From Legionella quinlivanii (GTDB lineage: Bacteria > Pseudomonadota > Gammaproteobacteria > Legionellales > Legionellaceae), in the NCBI RefSeq assembly GCF_900461555.1, contig NZ_UGOX01000001.1, positions 633,501 through 697,500 of the forward strand: a stretch of DNA of 64,000 nucleotides, in the 5' to 3' direction. Numbering within the stretch: the first letter of the stretch is position 1; every line of letters begins with the position of its first letter. The position numbers and the translations under genes are program-made. Positions 17,689 to 26,119 of the stretch are shown here, one piece after another. The notes beneath the pieces are model-generated. The model saw nothing but the letters and a program-made list of their open reading frames with translations. It was not told the DNA's origin and searched no databases.

Positions 17689-18576
17689 ATGGATTTTTTT
17701 ATTAATAAATATGAACTTGCGGGTCTTAATGGCTTACAGCACGTTCAACAATTGGCTTACTTAATAGGAATACGTCCTTATATGGATATAAATACACGTA
17801 TAGTTGGTATAAAACGGAAGATCAGCCATCAATCCATTGCTGAAGCCCTATATATCGAACCACACCCCGGCATACAAAGTGGAATCCTAAGCAGAGATCA
17901 GATCCGCCGAGCCATTAAAGGATTGGAAAAGGCTGGTTTAGTTGAAAATCAAAGTACTGAGCATGCGCTTATTTTAAAGTGCTTATTAGCGAGTGAGCGT
18001 TTTTCTGCCCAAAATAAAGCCGCCATCAAGGCGCCACACCATACCGCCATTGTGGATAACTCAGATAGACCAGGCGGGGCAAGGGCTTTCGATACAAATA
18101 ATCAGCAAGCCACCATAGGCAAACAGGCGGAATCCGCCATACCTCATAATAGTAATAATAATTATTTATTTTTTTTATATAAACAATTCGAGCAATTTTG
18201 GTCGGTGTATCCGGTCAAGCGCTCCCAGCCTCAAGCTTGGCAAGCATTCCAAGAATTAAACCCCTCAGCAGAACTGTTTCAGCGAATGATAAACGCTTTG
18301 CAAAAACAAATCGCTTACCACGACCAACAAACCGCATTTAATCACTGGATGCCCAACTGGAAGAATGCCGGCAACTGGATAGCTCAGCAATGCTGGAACG
18401 ATGAATTACCGATTCAACACAAAAAGGACGAACACCATGCAACACATCAAAAACCTGCTTCAGCAGCCGGAAGCTACGATCCGCTTTGGGCAACCTGCAA
18501 GAGGCGAAATGAAACCAAAGCCGAAGAGCCCTCCAACGTCATCGCCTTCCCAAGAGCCTCCAGCGGAACACATTGA
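17689..18576 (+). CDS. lvrA: LvrA, winged-helix regulator of the Lvh region
   Basis: 295 residues. The N-terminal ~95 residues look like a winged helix (ISHQSIAEALYIEPHPGI, then DQIRRAIKGLEKAGLVE). The C-terminal part has FWSVYPVKRSQPQAWQAFQE and FNHWMPNWKNAGNWI, similar to the tails of phage replication/primosome proteins. It opens the lvr-lvh operon and is divergent from lvrR. In Legionella the lvrA-C block regulates element excision and transfer. The last ~140 nt overlap lvrB in another frame. Confidence 0.75.
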   Translation: MDFFINKYELAGLNGLQHVQQLAYLIGIRPYMDINTRIVGIKRKISHQSIAEALYIEPHPGIQSGILSRDQIRRAIKGLEKAGLVENQSTEHALILKCLLASERFSAQNKAAIKAPHHTAIVDNSDRPGGARAFDTNNQQATIGKQAESAIPHNSNNNYLFFLYKQFEQFWSVYPVKRSQPQAWQAFQELNPSAELFQRMINALQKQIAYHDQQTAFNHWMPNWKNAGNWIAQQCWNDELPIQHKKDEHHATHQKPASAAGSYDPLWATCKRRNETKAEEPSNVIAFPRASSGTH

Positions 18577-18913
18577 TGATTTATTTTTGAAATTTGCGTC
18601 TTATTACGGCGCGATATGGCGTGCACACATGAAGGAAGAGAGGTTTATCGTGTTTATGAAAAACGAGTGGCAAATCAGTTTGAAGGAGTTTACACCGGCA
18701 ATTATTCAGGAGGCGACCGATCATTGCTTGAAACGCAAGCAACTACCGCCAACCTTGCCGCAATTTTACGACCTGTGCCGAACCTTACACATTCGGGAAA
18801 AAGAGCAGGAAGCATTAAATAACAGAGCACCGAATGATCGAGCAACGCCTGCCTCACTGGAAGTCGGACGCAGGTACTTAAAACTAATCAAACAAATGTT
18901 AAACAGCAACTAA
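18437..18913 (+). CDS. lvrB: LvrB
   Basis: 158 residues from the ATG at 18437, which has AAGGAC 10 nt upstream. An ATG at 18401 in the same frame has no such site. The N-terminal ~45 residues are disordered and proline-rich (PKPKSPPTSSPSQEPPAEH). The rest is helical with FIVFMKNEWQISLKEF and a conserved-looking LPPTLPQFYDLCR, resembling the tails of phage replication proteins. It overlaps the lvrA end by 140 nt and ends 11 nt before lvrC. Function is not known precisely; it is part of the regulatory block. Confidence 0.7.
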   Translation: MQHIKNLLQQPEATIRFGQPARGEMKPKPKSPPTSSPSQEPPAEHIDDLFLKFASYYGAIWRAHMKEERFIVFMKNEWQISLKEFTPAIIQEATDHCLKRKQLPPTLPQFYDLCRTLHIREKEQEALNNRAPNDRATPASLEVGRRYLKLIKQMLNSN

Positions 18914-18924
18914 GGGAGAACACC

Positions 18925-19320
18925 ATGCTGATTTTGGGAAGACGAGAAGGCGAATTGATTCTGATTGACAAGGGGCAAATCCAAGTGAAGGTGTTGCATC
19001 TCGATAGCGACTTGATTCACTTAGGGTTCAAATCCTCAGTGCGCATCGATATCGATACGCCGGCTGAGGGCATTCAGTACCTTAGCGCCAATTGCATGAT
19101 GGTGTTGCAATGCCATCTAGGCGACAAATTGTTTCTGAATGAGGGTGAGATTCAGGTGAAATGTTTGGCAGCCCATCACGGCATGCTGTATTTGGGCATT
19201 CAAGCGCCGTTGCATATTGATGTCGACCGTCAGGAGATTTTTGCGCGCAAGAATGCAACTGCTAATTCAAGTGAGAAAGCCTGCAATGACGTTTACTTCA
19301 AACAGCCCAAGATTCGCTAA
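18925..19320 (+). CDS. lvrC: LvrC, tandem CsrA-like RNA-binding protein
   Basis: 131 residues, twice the usual CsrA length, with two CsrA-like units (about 1-50 and 58-109). Unit 1 has the classic start LILGRREGE (L4, R6, R7) but lacks the C-terminal Arg (IDIDT45 in place of AVHR44). Unit 2 has lost the N-terminal Arg pair (LQCHLGD) but keeps R102 in VDRQEIF. CsrA binds GGA motifs in mRNA through a surface made of strand 1 of one chain and strand 5 of the other. AAGGGAG precedes the ATG. The ICE-borne CsrA-like proteins of Legionella are known to regulate element genes. The fold of the fused form is inference. Confidence 0.85.
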   Translation: MLILGRREGELILIDKGQIQVKVLHLDSDLIHLGFKSSVRIDIDTPAEGIQYLSANCMMVLQCHLGDKLFLNEGEIQVKCLAAHHGMLYLGIQAPLHIDVDRQEIFARKNATANSSEKACNDVYFKQPKIR

Positions 19321-19327
19321 GGAGAGC

Positions 19328-19624
19328 ATGATGCGCAAACTTCATCGCTTTAAGCAACTCGCAAAAGCGAGATACCTGGCTCTGTGCAGTGCCTTATTAC
19401 CTGTTCCCTGTTTTGCCAAATCGATTGAGACGGTGATTAATGGGGCAGTGAACTACCTGCAAGGCGACTTGGTGCGCTCGGTCGCTGTGGCGATTATCGT
19501 CACCTTGGGTTACATGTGTTTTAAATTGCAGAAATTCCCCAAAGAGTATTTTGTGTACTTTTTAGTCGGGCTAGGCCTCGTGTTTGGTGCCAGTGAAATT
19601 TACGGCGTCGTGGAGAGGGGATAA
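19328..19624 (+). CDS. lvhB2: LvhB2, VirB2-type pilin
   Basis: 98 residues, the size of VirB2 pro-pilins. A long signal sequence (SALLPVPCFAKS, with cleavage after the Ala of CFA) is followed by two hydrophobic helices (VRSVAVAIIVTLGYMCF and YFVYFLVGLGLVFGASEIYG). It would be processed and assembled into the T-pilus. An ATG at 19331 has better spacing (6 nt) from GGAG at 19321-19324, so the start may be one codon later. The stop overlaps the lvhB3 start (TAATG). Confidence 0.85.
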   Translation: MMRKLHRFKQLAKARYLALCSALLPVPCFAKSIETVINGAVNYLQGDLVRSVAVAIIVTLGYMCFKLQKFPKEYFVYFLVGLGLVFGASEIYGVVERG

Positions 19625-19917
19625 TGCCTGATAATCACTTGCACAGTAATCCCATCTTTGGCGCACTGACCCGCCCGGCCATGACCGGCGGGGTCACGCT
19701 TGAGTTTCACGTGATGAACTTAATTGTGTCGATGGCGGCATTCATTGGCTTGGGCAGCATGCTGTACGGCCTTATTTTCCTACCGATTCACGCCTGTGGC
19801 TGGCTTGCCTGTAAACACGATACGGCCTTGCTCACCATCTTAAGCAAACGCTTATTCAAGCTGCCTAATCTGCCTAATTCATCCTTCTGGGGAGTCCGCG
19901 CCTATGAGCCTTTCTAA
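19624..19917 (+). CDS. lvhB3: LvhB3, VirB3-type inner-membrane protein
   Basis: 97 residues with the VirB3 pattern: a short N-terminus with NPIFGALTRPAM (the family's RP motif), then one long hydrophobic segment (VMNLIVSMAAFIGLGSMLYG) and a second (LIFLPIHACGWLA). VirB3 works with VirB4 at the inner membrane in pilus assembly. It overlaps both neighbours (1 nt with lvhB2, 14 nt with lvhB4), showing tight coupling. Confidence 0.88.
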   Translation: MPDNHLHSNPIFGALTRPAMTGGVTLEFHVMNLIVSMAAFIGLGSMLYGLIFLPIHACGWLACKHDTALLTILSKRLFKLPNLPNSSFWGVRAYEPF

Positions 19918-22384
19918 GATGAGGCAGCGCCTGCAACAGGAAACCGGAATCAGCAGCTTGTTTCCGGTCACACACCTTAATTCAGCGAGTCTATTTGAAA
20001 CCAAAGACGGCTTAATCGGTGCAACCTTGCAAGTCGAAGGCATTTCCTTTGTCATGGCAGAACCAGAGTATTTAAACGAGATGTCATATCGCTTGCATCA
20101 AGCGCTTTTACATCTCGATGAGCGATTCATGGCCTACGTGACCATTCACCGCCATAAAGAAGACATTCGCTTAAAGGGTGAGTTTAAATCGCCGTTTGCC
20201 AAGCGGGTCAACGACAAATACCACGCCCGTTTTCAAGGCAAAAGCCTGTACCGCAATGCAATTTATATCACCGTGGTACTCAAGGGCGATAATTCCAGCA
20301 AAGCCGCACGAACGTTAAGCTGGTCGAATAAAGTCAGCGCGTCTAAGCACATTGACGCACGGCAACAGCAGCGAGAAGCGCAAATCGCCTTGCTACTTGG
20401 AAAAATGGAGCAGCTTAAAACCTCCTTATCTCCCTTTAAACCGCATTTACTAGGCGAGCATGACCGAGAAAAAGGCTATAGCGAACTGCTGGCCTTCCTC
20501 TCCTTAATTCCTAATGCGGGCGAGCGCTTACCCTTTACCCAACCTCAATTTAACGCCATGACCGGTAAAGGCTTGCTGGACACTTTAAAAGCCAATGCCA
20601 AATACCCGGAAGGCAATCTCAGCCAGTACGTGACCAACAAACAGTTATTCTTCGGTCAATCGATTCAGTTTCAAGGGGCAGTCAATACCAGCTTTGCAGC
20701 CATGCTTTCGATTAAAAAATACGGGCAAGAAACCAAGGCCCTGATTCTCGATAAACTGTTAGAACTGGATTCCGAATACATCTTAACCCATAGCTTCGCA
20801 CCGGTTCCGCGCGAAGTGGCACTGGATTTAGTGGATAAGAAACGAGGCAATTTATTGAATGCCAAGGATTTAGGCGCGAGCCAAATCCAGCAGTTAAGTG
20901 CTTTAGAAGATGGGCTCGCCAGTGAAGTAGCGCGCTTAGGCTTTCATCACAATAGCTTAATGCTCATATCCCCGGACAAAAGCCAATTAGAGAATGCCAT
21001 TCGCGAAGCAGTCAAAGCCTATGCGGGAGCGGGTATTGTTTTAGTGCGCGAGAACATCGGCCAGGAACTGGCTTACTGGGCGCAAATTCCCGGCAATCAC
21101 GCCTTTATTGCACGGGCAAGTTTAATTACCTCGCATAACTTTGTCGATTTTTGCTCACTCCATAATTTCGATACGGGTTTTCGTAACGGCAATCACTTGG
21201 GCGAAGCCGTTACTTTATTAGAAACGCCCTCAAAAACCCCGGTCTTTTTTAACTATCACAGCCAATCGTCTAAAACGAACCCCGCCAAAGGACATACGGC
21301 TATCTTTGCAGCGACCAATGCCGGGAAGAATACACTGGTGTCGTTCCTTGATGCGCAAATGGGACGCTACGACAACCGCAGCTTTTTCTTTGACCGTGAT
21401 GAAGCCTCCAAGATTTATGTATTGAGTGCTCCCAATAGCAGCTATACAGTGATTTCACCAAAGCATGCTGCCCGTATCGCCATGAATCCCTTCATGCTTC
21501 CCGATACGCCTCACAATCGAAGCTTTGTCAAAGACTGGTTCGCAGAGCTCATTAAACAACCCAATGAAAGCGATTTATCTAGCAGTATTCGCGAAACCAT
21601 TAACGAATGTGTGAATTATGCTTTTGACCATTTAGAGCGCCGATACCGCAACTTAAGCAATATTGCCCGATGCCTTCCGAAAGACTTTCCCCGTTGGCCG
21701 GAGTTAAAGCGCTGGCTTCGCGAAGATGAAACCAGAGAGGCTGGCGAGTATGCCTGGCTGTTTGACCATGACCATGACGCACTGGCGGTTGATTTGGATA
21801 AAGTGGGCTTTGATATCACCTATCTAATGGATGAAGTATCCCCCTTAATCTCAACGCCCGTTTACATGTACCTATTACATCGGGTACGCCTCTGCCTTGA
21901 TGGGCGTTTAACCTCCATCATTATTGATGAAGCCTGGCAGGTCTTTAATTCGCCATTCTGGCTGAAGCACTTGAAAGCATGGGCAGCGACTATTCGTAAG
22001 AAAAACGGCCATTTCGTGTTCATGACGCAAACGCCCGAATCTATTGTGCAGTCACCGATTGCCGCCGAAATCATTACCAATGTGGCGACCAGCATCTATT
22101 TCCCCAATCCGGCAGCGAATGAAGCAACCTATATCGGTGCTTTAGGCTTAACCCGTGGGGAGTATCAAACCATCAAATCCCTAACACCGGAATCAAGGCT
22201 ATTCCTCTACAAACAAGAGCGAAAGAGCATTCTTTGCCGGCTTGATTTAAGTGAACTACCCGAAGAAATTCGCGTCTTCTCGGGAAATGAAGCAACCGTG
22301 CGCCTGCTTGACAGCATCATCGATGAGGTAAGCGCCAATGCCGAAGACTGGTTGCCGGTATTCCTGCAAAGGAGTGGCGCATGA
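19904..22384 (+). CDS. lvhB4: LvhB4, VirB4-type ATPase
   Basis: 826 residues, full length for VirB4. The N-terminal half is the CagE/VirB4 N-domain; the C-terminal half is a RecA-like ATPase. Walker B is clear (SIIIDEAWQVF) and LVRENIGQELAYWAQIPGN is the family motif ahead of the ATPase. Walker A is unusual: residues 469-477 read AATNAGKNT, with Ala for the first Gly and Asn after the Lys, in place of GxxGxGKT. VirB4 drives pilus biogenesis and substrate transfer. Confidence 0.92.
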   Translation: MSLSKMRQRLQQETGISSLFPVTHLNSASLFETKDGLIGATLQVEGISFVMAEPEYLNEMSYRLHQALLHLDERFMAYVTIHRHKEDIRLKGEFKSPFAKRVNDKYHARFQGKSLYRNAIYITVVLKGDNSSKAARTLSWSNKVSASKHIDARQQQREAQIALLLGKMEQLKTSLSPFKPHLLGEHDREKGYSELLAFLSLIPNAGERLPFTQPQFNAMTGKGLLDTLKANAKYPEGNLSQYVTNKQLFFGQSIQFQGAVNTSFAAMLSIKKYGQETKALILDKLLELDSEYILTHSFAPVPREVALDLVDKKRGNLLNAKDLGASQIQQLSALEDGLASEVARLGFHHNSLMLISPDKSQLENAIREAVKAYAGAGIVLVRENIGQELAYWAQIPGNHAFIARASLITSHNFVDFCSLHNFDTGFRNGNHLGEAVTLLETPSKTPVFFNYHSQSSKTNPAKGHTAIFAATNAGKNTLVSFLDAQMGRYDNRSFFFDRDEASKIYVLSAPNSSYTVISPKHAARIAMNPFMLPDTPHNRSFVKDWFAELIKQPNESDLSSSIRETINECVNYAFDHLERRYRNLSNIARCLPKDFPRWPELKRWLREDETREAGEYAWLFDHDHDALAVDLDKVGFDITYLMDEVSPLISTPVYMYLLHRVRLCLDGRLTSIIIDEAWQVFNSPFWLKHLKAWAATIRKKNGHFVFMTQTPESIVQSPIAAEIITNVATSIYFPNPAANEATYIGALGLTRGEYQTIKSLTPESRLFLYKQERKSILCRLDLSELPEEIRVFSGNEATVRLLDSIIDEVSANAEDWLPVFLQRSGA

Positions 22385-23082
22385 AGATTCGACTCCTCCT
22401 TGCCGGGCTTTGTCTAAGCTCTAATGTTCATGCCGAAATCATTTCCGATATTGCCTTGCTTGAAAAGCTTGGCGAGCAACTAGTAGAGATGAGGAGACAA
22501 TACGAGATGCTGCAAAAGACTTATCAAAATGCCGAATCGCAATTGAATGGTTTGCAGAAACTTCAAGACTTAAACAGTGGTAATTATGGCTTTGGTAATC
22601 TGAACAATAGCCTTGCGGATTTAAAGAATCGCCAATGGTCAGCCAATACCTGGGATGAGGCGTTAAAGAACATCTCAGGAGGCAATCCAAGCCGTTACCA
22701 AGAGCTGGTCAAAGCCTATGAAAAAAGCCACATCACACTGGACGATGCCAGTTTCTTAAAAGGGGCGACCACCGAGCGCTTGAAGCAATACCAGCAAAAC
22801 AAAGCGGTAAATGAAGCAGTCAGTGTGCAAGCCACTTATGCCTATAACGAAATCAACCAGCATTTAAAAGCCATTCATGAGCTCTCAGCTCATATTGAGA
22901 AAACCCCAAACACCAAGGCAGCCGTGGATTTAAATTCACGACTGATTGCAGAACTCGCCTTTATCCAAACCGAGCAATTAAAACTGCAAACCCTAATCGG
23001 TCAACAGTCAGCCATGAGCAGTTTTAATGACATCAGTAGTGAAACCGATATGGCACGCTTTAACCGTTTGCCCGATGAATAA
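22381..23082 (+). CDS. lvhB5: LvhB5, VirB5-type minor pilus protein
   Basis: 233 residues. A signal peptide (LLLAGLCLSSNVHA) is followed by a long helical region with MRRQYEMLQKTYQNAESQLN, the three-helix bundle of VirB5/TraC proteins, and ends with QTEQLKLQTLIGQQ. VirB5 caps the pilus and helps in target contact. It overlaps lvhB4 by 4 nt (ATGA) and is followed by the lvhB7 lipoprotein. Confidence 0.85.
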   Translation: MKIRLLLAGLCLSSNVHAEIISDIALLEKLGEQLVEMRRQYEMLQKTYQNAESQLNGLQKLQDLNSGNYGFGNLNNSLADLKNRQWSANTWDEALKNISGGNPSRYQELVKAYEKSHITLDDASFLKGATTERLKQYQQNKAVNEAVSVQATYAYNEINQHLKAIHELSAHIEKTPNTKAAVDLNSRLIAELAFIQTEQLKLQTLIGQQSAMSSFNDISSETDMARFNRLPDE

Positions 23083-23092
23083 GGAGAACAGA

Positions 23093-23215
23093 ATGCGAAT
23101 CATCCTTGTATGCCTTGTAATACTGAATGCTAGCGCTTGCAGCCAACCGCCGGACTTGGATTCACCTTGTCCGAATTACGGCAGAGCCTGCTCGCAACAA
23201 CCTGTAAATGAATAA
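23093..23215 (+). CDS. lvhB7: LvhB7-like small lipoprotein
   Basis: 40 residues. The start is at 23093 with AAGGAGAACAGA in front. An earlier in-frame ATG at 23027 lies inside lvhB5. The sequence is a short lipoprotein: MRIILVCLVILNASAC, with ASAC as the lipobox, then a small Pro/Cys-rich mature part (SQPPDLDSPCPNYGRAC). VirB7 lipoproteins of this size anchor VirB9 in the outer-membrane core of the T4SS. Its place between lvhB5 and the next lipoprotein fits lvhB7. Confidence 0.7.
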   Translation: MRIILVCLVILNASACSQPPDLDSPCPNYGRACSQQPVNE

Positions 23216-23240
23216 AAACAATAAAAGGAAGAATAAAATC

Positions 23241-23600
23241 ATGAACCGATTAGCACTCACCTTAACCCTTGCTTGCACCGTAGCATTAAGCGCCTGCAAT
23301 AAAAATCCCTTGCAGTCACGACCACAAGCCGAACAGGTCAATGCGTTAATGCAAGCCTCGCGCACCGCCGAAAAGGCCATGCACTTAACCACTGGCACTG
23401 GCGGGGGCTATTATCCGAGCTGCATGGGGTTGAATGATGCCCATATCGATTGCGACTTATTGTTTAAGCTCATGGTTGATGAACTCCGAACGCATCCCGC
23501 CTTTGCTTCTGTTGAGGTTAAACAGATTACCGACAAGTCCTTCTATAACCCCATTGCACTTGCCTACCAGCAACGCGTGTTTAACAGCATTGAGGACTAG
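23241..23600 (+). CDS. lvrD: LvrD-like lipoprotein of the T4SS operon
   Basis: 119 residues from the ATG at 23241, chosen because AAGGAAG lies upstream and the signal sequence then begins normally (MNRLALTLTLACTVALSAC). ALSAC is a lipobox. The mature part contains GGGYYPSCMGLNDAHIDC and FASVEVKQITDKSFYNPIA. The position between lvhB5/B7 and lvhB6 corresponds to lvrD in the Legionella cluster, but the function of LvrD is not known. A role in the outer-membrane complex is possible. Confidence 0.65.
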   Translation: MNRLALTLTLACTVALSACNKNPLQSRPQAEQVNALMQASRTAEKAMHLTTGTGGGYYPSCMGLNDAHIDCDLLFKLMVDELRTHPAFASVEVKQITDKSFYNPIALAYQQRVFNSIED

Positions 23601-23603
23601 CCA

Positions 23604-24623
23604 ATGGAAAGCCCAACTTATGCCAACCTCATTAGCCAATTGACCGGCCAAATCGATGCCATCAGCAAAACCTTTGTGATGAATGGTTATCAGGCACTGG
23701 CTAACCACTTGGAAAAGCCTTTGGCAAGTGCTTGTGTATTTGCCTTGGTCTTAATGGGGTTTGGCATCATGATGGGCTTTATCCGCATGCCGTCTAAGGA
23801 TTTAATGAAATTAGCCTTACGAATCGGCGGTATTTACCTTTTCGCCATGAACTGGGGCTTTTTCTCTGAATACTTTGTCGGGTTATTCGTCAATGGGGCG
23901 AGTGAGCTGGGCGGTGTATTGATGAAAGCTAATCTCTCAGGCCTATCCGTGGACGGGGTGAACAGCGGTTTGCAATCGGTTTTAAATGAGGTGGTTCGCG
24001 TAGGGGCTTGGACGTGGGACAAGGCCAGCTTTAAACACTGGAGCCCGATTTTTGTCGCCTTAATGATTTATCTCTCAGGCCTTGCGGTCATAGGTTTGGC
24101 CTTATTTGAACTCATTATCGCAAAATTGATGCTCGCAGTGTGTTTAAGTACCGCGCCCATTTTTATCCTCTTCACCTTGTTTGATGTGACCAAATCCTTT
24201 TTTGAGCGCTGGATAGGCGTACTGGTAGGTTTCTCGCTAATACTAGTCTTTGTGTCGTCTGTAGCCAGCTTTTGCATGCGCCTGATTCATTGGGCAGTCT
24301 ATGCGCATTATGCCAACCATGCCCTTGATATCGGCCTATCGGATTGGATCCCAATCGTATTAGTCGCTGCCTTTTGTGTCATGGCCTTGCTCGAAGTCAC
24401 CGCCATTGCCAAAAGCATTGGCGCTTCCTGCTCGACCAGCAACGGCGCTGCCATGCTCGGCGGGTTTGTCGGTGGCGCAATCGGGGCAAGCCGTAAAGCG
24501 CAAGATGCCAGCAGCAAATCACAGGAGGCTTTAAAGCAAATGGTGCCGGCCAGTGCCAAATCCCCGGTGCAAGTCTATCAAGCGTCACGCTCCCCCTTAA
24601 ACCTTCAATCCTTTCGAGGTTAA
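23604..24623 (+). CDS. lvhB6: LvhB6, VirB6-type polytopic membrane protein
   Basis: 339 residues with at least five hydrophobic segments (CVFALVLMGFGIMMGF, IFVALMIYLSGLAVIGLALFEL, LMLAVCLSTAPIFILFTLF, VLVGFSLILVFVSSV, IVLVAAFCVMALLEV). The central Trp-rich part (WTWDKASFKHWSP) fits the periplasmic loop of VirB6. The end is a soluble tail with Ser, Ala and Lys. VirB6 forms part of the inner-membrane channel. It is preceded by lvrD with 3 nt between. Confidence 0.88.
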   Translation: MESPTYANLISQLTGQIDAISKTFVMNGYQALANHLEKPLASACVFALVLMGFGIMMGFIRMPSKDLMKLALRIGGIYLFAMNWGFFSEYFVGLFVNGASELGGVLMKANLSGLSVDGVNSGLQSVLNEVVRVGAWTWDKASFKHWSPIFVALMIYLSGLAVIGLALFELIIAKLMLAVCLSTAPIFILFTLFDVTKSFFERWIGVLVGFSLILVFVSSVASFCMRLIHWAVYAHYANHALDIGLSDWIPIVLVAAFCVMALLEVTAIAKSIGASCSTSNGAAMLGGFVGGAIGASRKAQDASSKSQEALKQMVPASAKSPVQVYQASRSPLNLQSFRG

Positions 24624-24625
24624 TC

Positions 24626-25336
24626 ATGACAACAAGCAAACAGCCGTTAAATGAGTATTTTAAACAAGCCAAGCACTGGGCGGATGACCAGTTCGCCCGA
24701 GTGGAAGTTTCAAGAAACCGTTATCAAATGGCCTTTTTCACTTCGATGGGATTGAACCTTTGTGCGGTGCTTGCGGTTGCCGTATTGGCGCCGATGCAAA
24801 CACTCGTGCCGATGCTGGTACACCATTATGACAATGGCCTAACCACGATTGAACCCGTCACTCAAACCAATGCCCCCATCAATCAAACGCAGGTTGAAAG
24901 CGACATTGTGCGTTACATCACGCACCGCGAAAGTTATGAAGTCAGCGCGTATCGCGCCCAATACGACTTGGTAGGGCTTTTATCCAGCGATTCGGTCAAT
25001 GATGAATACCTTCGCGAGCAATCCAAAAGCAATGCGCAATCCCCCGTGTTGCAGCTCGGCACCAAGTTCACGCGAAGCGTGCACGTGTACAGCATTAACT
25101 TCCTCGACAATGTGCTGTTCAACGACAAGGATTTTCCACGAAACCATTACAACGTGGCCGAGGTGGTCTTTACCCTAATCGACACCGATAAAGCCACCGG
25201 CCAGCAAAGGGAAACCCAATACAACGCTTTAATTTCATGGGTGTATAACCAGCCCTCGAATGCGCCGGATATCCGCTGGAAAAACTGGGATGGCTTTCAG
25301 GTGACCCGTTATAGCAAACAACTTCGGAATGTGTGA
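24626..25336 (+). CDS. lvhB8: LvhB8, VirB8-type inner-membrane protein
   Basis: 236 residues, the VirB8 size. A cytoplasmic N-terminus (KQAKHWADDQFARVEVSRNR) is followed by one membrane helix (MAFFTSMGLNLCAVLAVAVL) and a periplasmic NTF2-like domain with YITHRESYEVSAYRAQYDLV and NHYNVAEVVFTLID. VirB8 bridges the inner-membrane complex and the outer core. It overlaps neither neighbour but lies only 2 nt after lvhB6. Confidence 0.88.
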   Translation: MTTSKQPLNEYFKQAKHWADDQFARVEVSRNRYQMAFFTSMGLNLCAVLAVAVLAPMQTLVPMLVHHYDNGLTTIEPVTQTNAPINQTQVESDIVRYITHRESYEVSAYRAQYDLVGLLSSDSVNDEYLREQSKSNAQSPVLQLGTKFTRSVHVYSINFLDNVLFNDKDFPRNHYNVAEVVFTLIDTDKATGQQRETQYNALISWVYNQPSNAPDIRWKNWDGFQVTRYSKQLRNV

Positions 25337-25340
25337 GGTG

Positions 25341-26117
25341 ATGATGAAGAAATTAATAACGATGGTGGCATTGCTTGCCAATACGATTGCCTTTGGGCAA
25401 CAACTGCCCCAATCAACCAAGCAGGATGCACGGGTAACGCTCGTGCCTTTTCAAGAGCATAATGTCGTTAAGCTCAAGGCGCGCACCTTTACCACCACGC
25501 AAATTCTGTTTAACCCCAAAGAAACCATTCTCGCCGTGGAAGGAGGCGACACTGCCGGCTGGATGGTGACCTATCATGAACACTTGCCTTATATGGTGTT
25601 TGTCAAACCCACGTTGTTTGATAGCAATACCAATATGACCGTGGTGACTAATAAGCATAATTATTATTTTCAGGTGACCAGCAACAAGTCCATCAAAGAA
25701 ACGGCCGTCAAACCCATCTATGCGCTTCAGTTTACTTACCCTGAAGAAGAAAAAGCCAAGCTTGAGGCAGCGCGAAAAGCGGCCGTACTGCGTAACCAAG
25801 CCCTTCGCCAACAGCACAAAGACCCTAAAACATTGAACTGGAACTATCGCTTCAGTGGCAGTGCGGAGTTAACCCCGCAGCATGTCTATGACGATGGGCA
25901 ATTTACCTATTTTGAATTCACCCCCACTCAACCAGTGCCAGCAGTGTTTGCTGTCGATAACAAGCAAGGTAAAGAGTCAATTGTCAATACGCGCCGTCAA
26001 GGGCATCTCTTAATCATTCAGCGCTTAAGCCCGCAGTTTACCTTGCGAAGCGGTGGTTTAGTGGCATCCATTTTTAACAGCAATGAAATCGAACGACTTC
26101 GACAAGGCAGGAGGTAA
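25341..26117 (+). CDS. lvhB9: LvhB9, VirB9-type outer-membrane core protein
   Basis: 258 residues from the ATG at 25341. The ATG at 25344 is equally possible, while the one at 25329 lies inside lvhB8. GAGGTG immediately upstream supports the later starts. A signal peptide (MKKLITMVALLANTIAFG) leads into a beta-rich domain with LFDSNTNMTVVTNKHNYYFQ and a conserved C-terminal domain starting LNWNYRFSGSAELTPQHVYD, ending in FTLRSGGLVASIFN. This is the VirB9/TrbG pattern. It pairs with VirB7 and VirB10 to form the outer core ring. Confidence 0.9.
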   Translation: MMKKLITMVALLANTIAFGQQLPQSTKQDARVTLVPFQEHNVVKLKARTFTTTQILFNPKETILAVEGGDTAGWMVTYHEHLPYMVFVKPTLFDSNTNMTVVTNKHNYYFQVTSNKSIKETAVKPIYALQFTYPEEEKAKLEAARKAAVLRNQALRQQHKDPKTLNWNYRFSGSAELTPQHVYDDGQFTYFEFTPTQPVPAVFAVDNKQGKESIVNTRRQGHLLIIQRLSPQFTLRSGGLVASIFNSNEIERLRQGRR

Positions 26118-26119
26118 GC

